Below are positions 18,226 to 27,536 of a stretch of DNA of 64,000 bases, in pieces. Location: positions 1 to 64,000 of the forward strand of contig JBKQPR010000237.1 in NCBI GenBank assembly GCA_052144935.1. Reading direction: 5' to 3'. Made by a program: the position numbers and the translations under genes. The notes under the pieces were generated by a model, which saw only the letters and a program-made list of their open reading frames with translations, had not been told where the DNA came from and made no database searches. How positions within the stretch are numbered: position 1 is the first letter of the stretch; each line of letters opens with the position of its first letter. The stretch comes from JOPF133 sp052144935. Lineage in GTDB: Bacteria; Acidobacteriota; Terriglobia; Bryobacterales; Bryobacteraceae.

Positions 18226-18255
18226 TTCGGCACATATGTGCCGTTCTCCGGAAAG
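18226..18255 (+). repeat. Dispersed palindromic repeat, copy 1
   Basis: A 16-bp perfect palindrome, CGGCACATATGTGCCG (18228-18243), sits at the start of a 30-bp unit ending in CCGGAAAG. The same unit occurs inverted at 27238-27267 with 28 of 30 positions identical. It lies upstream of the potassium-channel gene. Confidence 0.75.
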
Positions 18256-18311
18256 CGATGTCTTCGAGGAGTCCGTTTCCGGGCCCCTTCCGCGACCGCC
18301 TCGTTACGGTT

Positions 18312-20219
18312 TTATTTCCCCAGATGGCGACGCACCATGTCCCGGTTCTGGCGCGCTTCTTCGTTGCCGGGGTCGAGCGCCAGGGCGCGCTCGAACTGCT
18401 CCAGCGCTTCGGCCAGCTCACCGTGGCCCATCAGCAGCTCGCCGAATTCGTTTCTGAGCGGCGCGTCCGCGGGGTCGATCGCGGCGGCTTCGCGATATCG
18501 CGCCGCGGCCTCGCGCCAGTCGCCATGTTTCGCCAACTGACGGGATCTCGCCACTAGCGCCCGCGCCAGACGATCGCCGGCGGCGGCGCCTGTCCCGGCG
18601 TCTGCCTGGCCTCCGGCGTCCGCGGCCGACACCTTTCGCAAATCCGCGATGCCCTCTTCCAGTTGGCCCGCATCCACCAGCGCGTTGGCCAGGTTCAAGC
18701 GCGCCGCCGAGAGGTCCGGGTTCAGGCTGAGCGCCCGCCGGAACTGCTCGGTCCCTTCCGCCGCGCGGCCCAGCCGCATGTACGCGGCGCCCAGCATGTT
18801 GTGGGCTTCGGCATTCCCCGGGGCGTTCCCCGGCTGCAGGCGCAGCGCCGTTTCCAGCATGCCTACCGCTTCCGGCGCATTCATGCGCGCCAGCAGCACC
18901 GCGCCCAGATTGAAACGCGCCGAAAAATCGTCCGCATGCTTCTCCAGGCGATGGCGCATCACGGCCTCCTGCAATTCCAACCGGCGATCTCCGGCTCCCA
19001 CCGGCAGCACCTGCAGCCACAGATGTCCCATCTCATCGGTGGACTGATTGCCGCTTTGCACCGCGCGCGGCGGCTGGTTGGGATTGCGCACGTTGCCAGC
19101 CGAGTTGTCGTAGCGGTAGCGCATCGAGATCACCGAGTCCTTGGGGAGCAGAAGGGGCTCGCGATAGTAGTAGACGGCCTGCCAGTTGGGGTCCCAATCG
19201 GGAATGCGGATCAGCCAGCGGCGCTCGCCGCCCGGCAGCGTGGCATAGGCTTCCAACAGCTTGCCCAGATAGTGCGCATGAGGGTAGACGGCCAGCACCT
19301 GCACGTCCATGGGCAGGCGGAAATCGTCGGCGATGGCGAAATCGCGCGCGCCCGCCGGGATGCGGAGGGCGTCGTCGTTTTCCAGTTGCACCAACAGCGG
19401 AAAGCGGCGCGGCGCTTGGTCCGTGAAATACAGCCCGATGGCCGGCCGTACCTGCTCGGCTTTCCCGGAGGGATGCATATGCGCGTTGAGCACCAGCTCA
19501 TCGCCGGAATCGAGGCGCCAGGAGAAGCCCGGCGGCTCCAGGTGCGGCGCGCCGCCCGGTTTCCAGAAAAGGAAATGGCCGTCGGGATCGAAGGGGCTGC
19601 GGAGCAGCGTTACTTCCATGCCCGGAAAGCCGCTGCCGGGGGCGGATTCCTGGCGATGCGCGGAAGCCGTGCGGTCGATCAGCAGATTGGCGTGGTGTAC
19701 CAGGCGGCGGTCGCCCGGCCGGATCTCGATCGCGCGCACGAAGCGCGTCTGCGGCAGGTTCACGCGGAAGACAAAATTCCAAAATAGGTCGGGGCCGGAT
19801 GCGGGCAGCGAAAACGGCGCGGGCGCTTCCAGCACCAGGTCGGGCGCGCCCAACTGCCAGTCGCTTTCGAACTGTGGCGGCGCAGCTTCGCCAGGCGGCC
19901 CCTCAGGCGCTCCCTCGGCCACCCATTCGCCGATGAGGCGGATCTGCTCGCCGGTCAACCGCCGCGCATCGGCGAATTCGCCATAACCCGCTTGGGGCAG
20001 CCAGGGCGGCATATAGCCGCTATGGGTGACGGTGGCAATTTGCGCCGCCCGCTTCTTCACGTCGTCGTAGCTCAGCAGCGAAAACGGCGCAGCTTCTCCC
20101 GGATGGTGGCACGCGGAGCAGTACCGATAGACGATGGGCGCGATATCGCGCGTGAAGGTAGGCCCGTTCTGAGCCGCCGCGCACGCGGCCACCGACATCA
20201 GCATGACGAGCCGGACCAT
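18312..20219 (-). CDS. Exported cytochrome c / copper monooxygenase-like / TPR fusion protein
   Basis: 635 residues starting at the ATG at 20219, with GGAAG just before it and a signal peptide ending near AACAAAQ. The haem-binding site is C34-SAC-H38 in RYCSACHHPG. The middle (about 110-420) resembles copper type II ascorbate-dependent monooxygenases and has histidine clusters in LVHHANLLID, LNAHMHPSG and VYPHAHYLG. The C-terminal third (about 440-635) is TPR repeats (RFNLGAVLLARMNAPEAV, AHNMLGAAYMRLGRAAEG, LARALVARSRQLAKHGDWRE, RNEFGELLMGHGELAEAL). A periplasmic location is predicted. The substrate is unknown; the haem could feed electrons to copper, but this is inference. Confidence 0.8.
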   Translation of the reverse strand: MVRLVMLMSVAACAAAQNGPTFTRDIAPIVYRYCSACHHPGEAAPFSLLSYDDVKKRAAQIATVTHSGYMPPWLPQAGYGEFADARRLTGEQIRLIGEWVAEGAPEGPPGEAAPPQFESDWQLGAPDLVLEAPAPFSLPASGPDLFWNFVFRVNLPQTRFVRAIEIRPGDRRLVHHANLLIDRTASAHRQESAPGSGFPGMEVTLLRSPFDPDGHFLFWKPGGAPHLEPPGFSWRLDSGDELVLNAHMHPSGKAEQVRPAIGLYFTDQAPRRFPLLVQLENDDALRIPAGARDFAIADDFRLPMDVQVLAVYPHAHYLGKLLEAYATLPGGERRWLIRIPDWDPNWQAVYYYREPLLLPKDSVISMRYRYDNSAGNVRNPNQPPRAVQSGNQSTDEMGHLWLQVLPVGAGDRRLELQEAVMRHRLEKHADDFSARFNLGAVLLARMNAPEAVGMLETALRLQPGNAPGNAEAHNMLGAAYMRLGRAAEGTEQFRRALSLNPDLSAARLNLANALVDAGQLEEGIADLRKVSAADAGGQADAGTGAAAGDRLARALVARSRQLAKHGDWREAAARYREAAAIDPADAPLRNEFGELLMGHGELAEALEQFERALALDPGNEEARQNRDMVRRHLGK

Positions 20220-20739
20220 ACTTCCACTGATACCACCATAGCGGCACCGGCGCGGTTGGCGGCGCCGGAGGGTTCCGGCAGACCCCCGCGCGCCCCGGCG
20301 TGTCACTTTCCGAGTGATTTGGCGCGTGCTAAGGAAGCGGAGAGAATGTTGGGGCGCAGCCATTGCGTAAACCCGTCGCCGTGCCGGAGGAACGCGATCC
20401 AGTTTCGCAAAGCCCAGACACCGGCAAATCCAGCGGCTGCCGAGTTGTTGCGGAGCCGAACGTTTCCGCACGACGGGTTGCCGGCAACTATAAGAAGGGC
20501 GAAGCCAAGCGGACCGATATAGGGAAAAAGTACGGCACAGTCGACTTTGAAGCTCCTCGCGCGCACCGCTCAGGTTGCGAGCCGGTTGGCTGCCGATGTA
20601 TCGGGCGTGCCAAACACCGCTGGCGCCAGCGGACTCTCCAACCTCTCAAGGAACTCGAATAAGTCCAGGCCCGGCGGACGCCCCTTGCCTGGCGCCAGTC
20701 CAGCCCGTGAGAACCGGCCACGGGCAAGCCTTCCCATGG
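20220..20739. other. 520-bp intergenic stretch, little recognised
   Basis: This lies upstream of the cytochrome/TPR gene and downstream of the POT transporter. A minus-strand frame (20303-20566, 87 codons) reads GFALLIVAGNPSCG and GVWALRNWIAFLRHGDGF; no family is recognised and it lacks a ribosome-binding site. No transposase, RNA gene or riboswitch pattern was seen. Confidence 0.35.
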
Positions 20740-22239
<1,500 letters not shown>

Positions 22240-22315
22240 GTACAGGCAATTGTAACCCGGCTGGATTGCGTTGCGGGTGTATACTGTGAGCCGACCCCAG
22301 ATTCAAAGGAGAACC

Positions 22316-23401
22316 ATGATGCGACAATTTTGCCTGATGCTGGCGGCCGGAATGGCGGCTGCGGCGTTGCTCGGATTTGCCCAGGATTCCGGGCCTTACA
22401 AGGTGCTGAAGACCGCCAAGGTAGGCGGAGAGGGCGGCTTCGACTACGTGACGGCGGATGCGGAAGGCCGCCGGCTGTATGTCGGGCGCAGCGGGGCCAG
22501 CGGCGCCCCGGGAAGGATCATGGTGTACAACCTCGATACTCTGGAGAAGGTCGGTGAAGTTCCTAACACCAATAGAGTACACGGCGCCACAGCTTCGCCG
22601 AAGTCGCATCACGGGTTCGCCAGCAGCAATCCGGTGGTGATGTTCGACACGAAGACCTTTGAGACCATCAAGACCATCGAGGTGAAGGGAAACCCGGACG
22701 GCTACCTGTACGATGCGTTCAACGACCGCGTCTACATTCTGAGCCACAGCAAGCCGCACGCCACGGTGATCGACGCGGCCGACGGCTCTATCGTGGGCAC
22801 GATTGACGACCTGGGCGGCGCGCCGGAAGAGGCCGCCACCGACGGCAAGGGCACCATCTACGTGGACATCGAGGATAAGGACAACATCGCGGTGGTGGAC
22901 GCCAAGACGCTGACCGTGAAGGCCCACTACGATGTGACGGGAAAGGGCGGCGGATGCGCGGGCCTGGCGCTGGATGTGAAGAACCAGATTCTCTTCGCGG
23001 CCTGCCGCAATCCCCAGAATATGGTAATCCTCAGCGCCAAGGACGGCAAGATCCTGGAGACCCTTCCGCTGGCGGGAGGCAGCGACGGCGCCGTGTTCAA
23101 TCCCAAGACCATGGAAGCTTTCAGCTCGCACGGCAATGGCACCCTCACCATAATCAAAGAGAACAGCCCCACCAGTTTCGTAGTGGAGCAGAACCTGCAG
23201 ACGATGACCGGCGCCAAGACATCGACGCTGGACAGCAAGACCGATCATGTTCTGCTGATCGCCGCGGAATACGCACCGCCGCCCGCAGCGCCCGCAACCC
23301 CTCCACCGGCGGATGACAAGGGCGCACGCGGACGCGGGGGACGCGGCGGACGCGGACAGATGCTGCCGGATTCGTTTTCGATCGTGGTGGTCGGGAAGTA
23401 A
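22316..23401 (+). CDS. Exported YVTN-type beta-propeller protein
   Basis: 361 residues from the ATG at 22316 (a second ATG follows at once). AAAGGAGAA lies just upstream, and TATACT at 22280-22285 is a possible -10. A signal peptide covers about 1-22. The body is made of about seven propeller blades, such as GRRLYVGRSG, DRVYILSHSKPHATVIDAAD and GTIYVDIEDKDNIAVVDAKT. The tail is Pro-rich then Gly/Arg-rich (GARGRGGRGGRG). Such proteins are periplasmic or surface scaffolds without a known reaction. No operon partner is visible. Confidence 0.82.
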   Translation: MMRQFCLMLAAGMAAAALLGFAQDSGPYKVLKTAKVGGEGGFDYVTADAEGRRLYVGRSGASGAPGRIMVYNLDTLEKVGEVPNTNRVHGATASPKSHHGFASSNPVVMFDTKTFETIKTIEVKGNPDGYLYDAFNDRVYILSHSKPHATVIDAADGSIVGTIDDLGGAPEEAATDGKGTIYVDIEDKDNIAVVDAKTLTVKAHYDVTGKGGGCAGLALDVKNQILFAACRNPQNMVILSAKDGKILETLPLAGGSDGAVFNPKTMEAFSSHGNGTLTIIKENSPTSFVVEQNLQTMTGAKTSTLDSKTDHVLLIAAEYAPPPAAPATPPPADDKGARGRGGRGGRGQMLPDSFSIVVVGK

Positions 23402-23512
23402 GTCAGTACTCCGAAGGGCGTCCGGCGCTCTCGGTGGAGAGAACTTCCGTCAGGGTTGGTACGGCATCGCCAGGTAGGCGGCGCTGCCGCTCCAGGGGCC
23501 GGGGATCTTGCG

Positions 23513-25261
23513 CTACTTATCGGGAGTCAACTGCTTTTCCAGGCGCTTGAGGCGTAGTTCCCTCTCAAGCTGATCGCGCAGATAATGCTGTTCCCTGTCC
23601 AGCTTTTTGGATTTCTCGCGCTCCTTCGCGAGGTCCGATTTGAGCTGCTGGTTTTCGTCCCGCAAGTCGTCGCGCTCCTTCACGACCTGAGCGTAAGAGG
23701 CCACGGGCGGGCTGCCCAGGAAGGTGGTCTGTTCGCGGACGGTTTGGCCGTTGCTTTGCGTGATGGCCAGCGCCACCTCCACTTTTTGGGTCTGCCGCGC
23801 GTAGGTGAAGGCGCCGCTGCCGAGGTGGGCGGTGTCGAGCGGAATCGCCCGCAGCTTGGGGCCGTCTAAGATCGTCAAACGCGCGCCTTTCGGCTTGCGC
23901 AGCGCGGGCGAATGGGTGTCCCATTGGATTTGCAACTCGCCGCCGTTGGCGTCCAGTGTCCGCAGTCCCAGGGCCGGCGGACGGCCCCCCGCCAGCGCCG
24001 ATTCCACCGCCCCCATGGTCTCATCCCACCACAGGCCGCGCGTCAGATATCCGCAGCCGCCCAGCGCCGCCAGGGTCAGCGACAGCGCCACCCAGCGCCA
24101 GAGGCGCTTCGGAGTTTGGGGTTCCACAGCCAGGAACCTGGGCAGCGCCGTTTCGGGAAGCGGCGCCGGTTCCGGCACTGGCTCCTCCTCGACCGGCTGC
24201 GGCGCGGCGCCGGGCGCCGGCACTGAGGCGGGTGGCACAGGCGCGGGTGCGGCCACCGGCACGGGCACAGACACGGGTGCGCGCGGCGGCACGGACGCGG
24301 CCACCGGCGCAGGCGCGGGCACGGGTGCGCGCGGCGGCACGGACGCGGCCACCGGCGCAGGTGCGGGCACGGGTGCGCGCGGCGGCACGGGCACCGGCGC
24401 AGGCGCGGGCACCGGCACGGGCGCGGCCACCGGCACAGGCACGCGCGCGGCCACCGGCGCAGGCACGGGCAAGGGCACGGGCACCGGCGCGGGTGCGGCC
24501 ACCGGCACGGGCGCGGCCACCGGCACAGGCACGCGCGCGGCCACCGGCGCAGGCACGCGCGCGGCCACCGGCGCAGGCACAGGCAAGGGCACGGGCACCG
24601 CTCGGGCCGGAGCAGTGTCCTCCGCGGGGGCCTCTGCCACGGTATCCAAGGTGATCATGGGCCGCCTGGCCACATTTGGCGGCACAGGGATGGGGGCCGC
24701 GGGGGGAGACGGGGAAACCGGCACAAGCGGCAGCGGGCTTAGCAGGATTTCCCGGTAGCTCTGCTCGGCATGGATATGGCCGTCGGATTCGCGGAAGAAG
24801 AAACCCGCCCGGGTGGGTTGGAAGGCGTGCGGCTTGAGCACTAGCGCCACCTGCCACGGCTGGCTGAAAAAGCGGTCGTGAATCTCGCGATCCACGTCGG
24901 AAAGGAAGATCTCGGTGCGCGTATGCGAATGGTACCAGCCCACCGGCTGCGGGTCGCCGGGCTTGGCGCACACAGCCGCCAGCATTTCCTGGAGGCGGGC
25001 GTAATCGCGCTCGGAGAGAGTGAACGACGGGCCGAAGGCGTGCTCGCATTCGATCGGCCGGTAGCTCAATATGGAGAGCCGCCCGCTGGTATGGCGCCCC
25101 AGCAGCAATCCGCCGATCTCCACCCCGCCACGCGGCAGGGAGAAGAAGGCGTCGATGATCCCCAGCCGGACATCGTCCAATACCCTGGGGAGGCACTCAA
25201 TAGTAAAAGGGCACTCCGGAACGTTCCAGGTGACGAGGCTGCTTTCCGGGCCCTGATTCAT
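23513..25261 (-). CDS. JAMM/MPN metalloprotease-like domain on a Pro-Ala-Val stalk with a membrane helix and coiled coil
   Basis: 582 residues. Residues 20-175 form a JAB1/MPN domain with a complete JAMM motif: E48 in GGVEIGGLLLG, then H111-x-H113, S121 and D124 in WYHSHTRTEIFLSDVD (HxHx7SxxD). All zinc ligands are present, so activity is plausible. Residues 180-370 are a low-complexity Pro/Val/Ala linker built from PVPAPVAA-like repeats. A membrane helix follows at about 389-406 (WVALSLTLAALGGCGYL). Then comes a small beta-sandwich-like domain (about 430-505, ELQIQWDTHSPA and RLTILDG) and a charged coiled coil (523-578). The N-terminus has no signal peptide, so the JAMM domain is probably cytoplasmic and the coiled coil outside. 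JAMM enzymes cleave isopeptide bonds at ubiquitin-like tails; no E1, E2 or ubiquitin-like gene is nearby. The target is unknown. Confidence 0.85.
   Translation of the reverse strand: MNQGPESSLVTWNVPECPFTIECLPRVLDDVRLGIIDAFFSLPRGGVEIGGLLLGRHTSGRLSILSYRPIECEHAFGPSFTLSERDYARLQEMLAAVCAKPGDPQPVGWYHSHTRTEIFLSDVDREIHDRFFSQPWQVALVLKPHAFQPTRAGFFFRESDGHIHAEQSYREILLSPLPLVPVSPSPPAAPIPVPPNVARRPMITLDTVAEAPAEDTAPARAVPVPLPVPAPVAARVPAPVAARVPVPVAAPVPVAAPAPVPVPLPVPAPVAARVPVPVAAPVPVPAPAPVPVPPRAPVPAPAPVAASVPPRAPVPAPAPVAASVPPRAPVSVPVPVAAPAPVPPASVPAPGAAPQPVEEEPVPEPAPLPETALPRFLAVEPQTPKRLWRWVALSLTLAALGGCGYLTRGLWWDETMGAVESALAGGRPPALGLRTLDANGGELQIQWDTHSPALRKPKGARLTILDGPKLRAIPLDTAHLGSGAFTYARQTQKVEVALAITQSNGQTVREQTTFLGSPPVASYAQVVKERDDLRDENQQLKSDLAKEREKSKKLDREQHYLRDQLERELRLKRLEKQLTPDK
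24205..24610. repeat. GC-rich minisatellite encoding the Pro-Val-Ala linker
   Basis: Degenerate 12- to 36-bp units on the theme GGCACGGGCGCGGCCACCGG repeat for about 400 bp inside the JAMM gene. They keep the reading frame and encode Pro/Val/Ala-rich sequence. Several units recur exactly, so length variation by slippage is likely. Confidence 0.85.
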
Positions 25262-25432
25262 GGCGGTCCCAATCCGTAATTACGACGGTAACATAAGGAG
25301 CGCTGAGGATCGTGACGAGCGGCCGGCCCGTCCGCCCGGTCCGGCCTCCGCGGCGAAAGGCCGCCCTTCCGACAGCGCCCGGCACGCCCTGCGCGGCGAG
25401 AAAGCCGCCCGGCCCCCACGCCCGGTCCCACC

Positions 25433-25438
25433 TATAAT
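25433..25438 (+). promoter_or_regulatory. -10 element TATAAT 7 nt before ATG
   Basis: A perfect TATAAT ends 7 nt before the ATG at 25446. There is no Shine-Dalgarno. It is the clearest member of the leaderless-type pattern. Confidence 0.55.
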
Positions 25439-25445
25439 AAAGCTG

Positions 25446-26042
25446 ATGCCGAAAGCCAAAGATCTCGAAGGGCGGCTACAGCGGACCGAGCAGCAATTGC
25501 AGCTCTTCCAGAAGATCAGCCGGTTCATGGTCCGCGAAATGAGCCTGCCGGAAGTGCTGCAAGGCATCGTGTCGCTGATCGTCGAGTTCTCCGGCTGCGA
25601 TTCCTGCCTGGTCTATCTGCTCGACAACGAAGAACTCGTGCTGTGCGCCTCCAACCGGCCGCACCCTTCCACCATCGGAAAGCTGCGCATGCGCTGGAAC
25701 GAGGGTCTGACCGGCTGGGTGGCCCGCGAGCGGCGCCTCCTGGCGATCTCCCGCGAAGCCTACAAGGACCCGCGTTTCAAAAAGTTCGCAGACCTCGAAG
25801 AGGATACCTACGAGGCCTTCCTTTCGGCCCCCGTGATCGCGCGCAACCGGGTGGTGGGCGTGATCAACGTGCAGCACAAAGCGGGACACCAGCATACCGG
25901 CAGCGAGATGGAAGTGCTCACGACGGTCGGGGAGCAGGTGGGATGCGTGCTGGTGCTGGCCCGGATGGCCCCCACGGCCGTGGAAAGCGCCAATCATGTG
26001 GAGCTGGTGCTTTCCTCCGGACCCGTCCAAATGAAAGAATAG
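25446..26042 (+). CDS. GAF-domain signalling protein
   Basis: 198 residues, starting at the ATG at 25446 rather than at the upstream in-frame codon, because the consensus TATAAT sits directly before it. Residues 5-35 form a helical N-terminal segment (LEGRLQRTEQQLQLFQKISR). A GAF domain covers about 40-175, with CDSCLVYLLDNEELVLCASN, GLTGWVARERRLLAIS and a typical end FLSAPVIARNRVVGVINVQH. No output domain is attached, so it may bind a small molecule and act through a partner. Two close Cys residues lie in SGCDSC. The gene for a YCF48-like protein follows 6 bp downstream, so they are probably co-transcribed. Confidence 0.85.
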   Translation: MPKAKDLEGRLQRTEQQLQLFQKISRFMVREMSLPEVLQGIVSLIVEFSGCDSCLVYLLDNEELVLCASNRPHPSTIGKLRMRWNEGLTGWVARERRLLAISREAYKDPRFKKFADLEEDTYEAFLSAPVIARNRVVGVINVQHKAGHQHTGSEMEVLTTVGEQVGCVLVLARMAPTAVESANHVELVLSSGPVQMKE

Positions 26043-26048
26043 AGCGGA

Positions 26049-27173
26049 ATGAATTTGGTGAACCTGCGATTGCTTGGGCCGGTTTGCGGCATGCTGGCGT
26101 TTTGGTCGGTAGCGCCGCCCGCGAGCGCGCAGCGCTGGCGCGTGCGGTACTTTTACGACGAGGACAAATCCACGCTGGTCATCAGCGATCTGCAGTTCCC
26201 CTCGGCCAGCCGCGGCGTGGCTGTGGGATCGATCGTGGATGGCAAAAGCCGCAAGCCCGTCGCACTGGTGACTTCCGACGGCGGCGCACACTGGTCGAAG
26301 ATCGACGTGCAGGAGAACCCGGTCTCGCTTTCCTTTCTCAACGAATCGCTCGGCTGGATGGTCACCGAAAAGGGCCTGTGGGTTACCAACGAGGTGGGGC
26401 GCAACTGGCGCAGGCTGGCCAAGCCGCCGGCCGATTTGCTGCGCGTCCTGTTCCTGGACGAGAAGCACGGCTTCGGGGTGGGGTTCAAGAAGAAGGTGAT
26501 CGAGACCAAAGACGGCGGGGAGCATTGGACGCCCGTGGACGCCGCCGCGGAGCCGCCCGGCGCGGTCAACTTCAGCGTCTATAACTGGATCGCATTTCCC
26601 ACGCCGCGCGATGGCATCATCTCCGGGCTGAATATTCCGCCGCAGCGGGCCGGCCAGGAGTTTCCCGATTGGCTGGACCCGGAAGAGGCTATGAGCCGCC
26701 GCGACACGCCGCACCTTTCGTATTCGCTCTCGACGCACAATGGCGGAGAGACCTGGAACTCCGGCGCCACGTCGCTGTTTGGAGAAATCTCGCGGATCCG
26801 CCTGCTTCCGGACGGCAAGGGGTTGGGACTGATCGAGTATTCCAACTCGTTCGCCTACCCGGCCGAAGTCAAGCAGATCAACTGGCACTCGGGCAAGAGC
26901 GAAACGGTGTACCGGGACAAACGATTCGACGTGACCGACGTCTGGCTCACGCCCGAGGGCACAGCGTACCTCGCCGGCACGCAGGTGACCGGCCAGATCC
27001 ACGACGTCATACCCGGCAAGGTGCAGGTGCTGCGCAGCACGGACATGTCGGTGTGGGCGGAGATGCCAGTGGACTATCGCGCCGTGGCCAGCCGGGCGAT
27101 CCTGGCGGGCAGCGGCGAGAAAGACATCTGGATGGCCACCAATTCGGGGATGATTTTGAAGCTGGAGCAATAA
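26049..27173 (+). CDS. Exported YCF48-like/BNR-repeat beta-propeller protein
   Basis: 374 residues with a signal peptide to about residue 27 (PPASAQ). Repeated blades follow the pattern xTxDGGxxW: VTSDGGAHWSKI, VTNEVGRNWRRL, ETKDGGEHWTPV and LSTHNGGETWNSG. Next to them are GFGVG- and GWMVT-type strands, as in the photosystem II assembly factor YCF48 and in sialidase-type BNR repeats. In non-photosynthetic bacteria such proteins are exported and of unknown role. It lies 6 bp after the GAF gene. Start codon ATG with AGCGGA upstream. Confidence 0.82.
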   Translation: MNLVNLRLLGPVCGMLAFWSVAPPASAQRWRVRYFYDEDKSTLVISDLQFPSASRGVAVGSIVDGKSRKPVALVTSDGGAHWSKIDVQENPVSLSFLNESLGWMVTEKGLWVTNEVGRNWRRLAKPPADLLRVLFLDEKHGFGVGFKKKVIETKDGGEHWTPVDAAAEPPGAVNFSVYNWIAFPTPRDGIISGLNIPPQRAGQEFPDWLDPEEAMSRRDTPHLSYSLSTHNGGETWNSGATSLFGEISRIRLLPDGKGLGLIEYSNSFAYPAEVKQINWHSGKSETVYRDKRFDVTDVWLTPEGTAYLAGTQVTGQIHDVIPGKVQVLRSTDMSVWAEMPVDYRAVASRAILAGSGEKDIWMATNSGMILKLEQ

Positions 27174-27180
27174 TGTGGCG

Positions 27181-27217
27181 CAGGCCCTCGGCCTGCAGCG
27201 CCGGGATTCGTCCCGGC
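27181..27217 (+). terminator. Two hairpins directly after the YCF48-like gene
   Basis: CAGGCC-CTC-GGCCTG (27181-27195) is followed by GCCGGG-ATTCG-TCCCGGC (about 27200-27217) and then TTATTACT. The position 7 nt after the stop codon suits a terminator, although the T-run is weak. Confidence 0.45.
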
Positions 27218-27237
27218 GGTTATTACTCCTTGCGTCA

Positions 27238-27267
27238 CTTTCCGGGAAACGGCACATATGTGCCGAA
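27238..27267 (-). repeat. Dispersed palindromic repeat, copy 2
   Basis: The reverse complement matches 18226-18255 at 28 of 30 positions and contains the same palindrome CGGCACATATGTGCCG (27250-27265). It lies in the gap after the YCF48-like gene, in AT-richer sequence. Confidence 0.75.
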
Positions 27268-27348
27268 TTTCTAATTTGCAAATTATTGAAAATAAAGCGA
27301 ATTGTTCTCAAAATGGCACAACTTGGGCCGCTTTCCCATTTCCAGGAC

Positions 27349-27455
27349 GAAGCACCAGCCTCCCGTCAAGCCGGCGAGGGGGAATCTGGCTCAGCGCCGA
27401 CCAGCACGCCGAACGCAGGATGAAGCACCAGCCTCCCGTCAAGCCGGCGAGGGGG
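27349..27455. repeat. Pair of identical 34-bp direct repeats 39 bp apart
   Basis: GAAGCACCAGCCTCCCGTCA and the following 14 bases (27349-27382) recur identically at 27422-27455. Only two copies are present, no cas gene is in the window and the repeat is not a clear hairpin. It is in the noncoding gap after the M56/TonB gene. Confidence 0.8.
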
Positions 27456-27536
27456 CGCTCACCGGTTTGGGGATGAGCCACGAAAGCCGCTGGCAGGCGG
27501 TTCCAGTGCACCCCGCCTGCCCCACCTTGGCTCGCC

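Noticed and set aside
20303..20566. A minus-strand 87-codon gene upstream of the cytochrome/TPR gene
   Set aside because: No ribosome-binding site, no family and an unusual Arg-rich start; kept only as a note in the intergenic entry.
23805..24758. A plus-strand frame encoding Gly/Thr/Ala-rich repeats opposite the JAMM linker
   Set aside because: It is the antisense reading of the minisatellite; the minus strand has the JAMM and coiled-coil domains.
27349..27455. A two-repeat CRISPR
   Set aside because: Only two copies, no leader, no cas gene and no third repeat; the sequence looks like a dispersed element.
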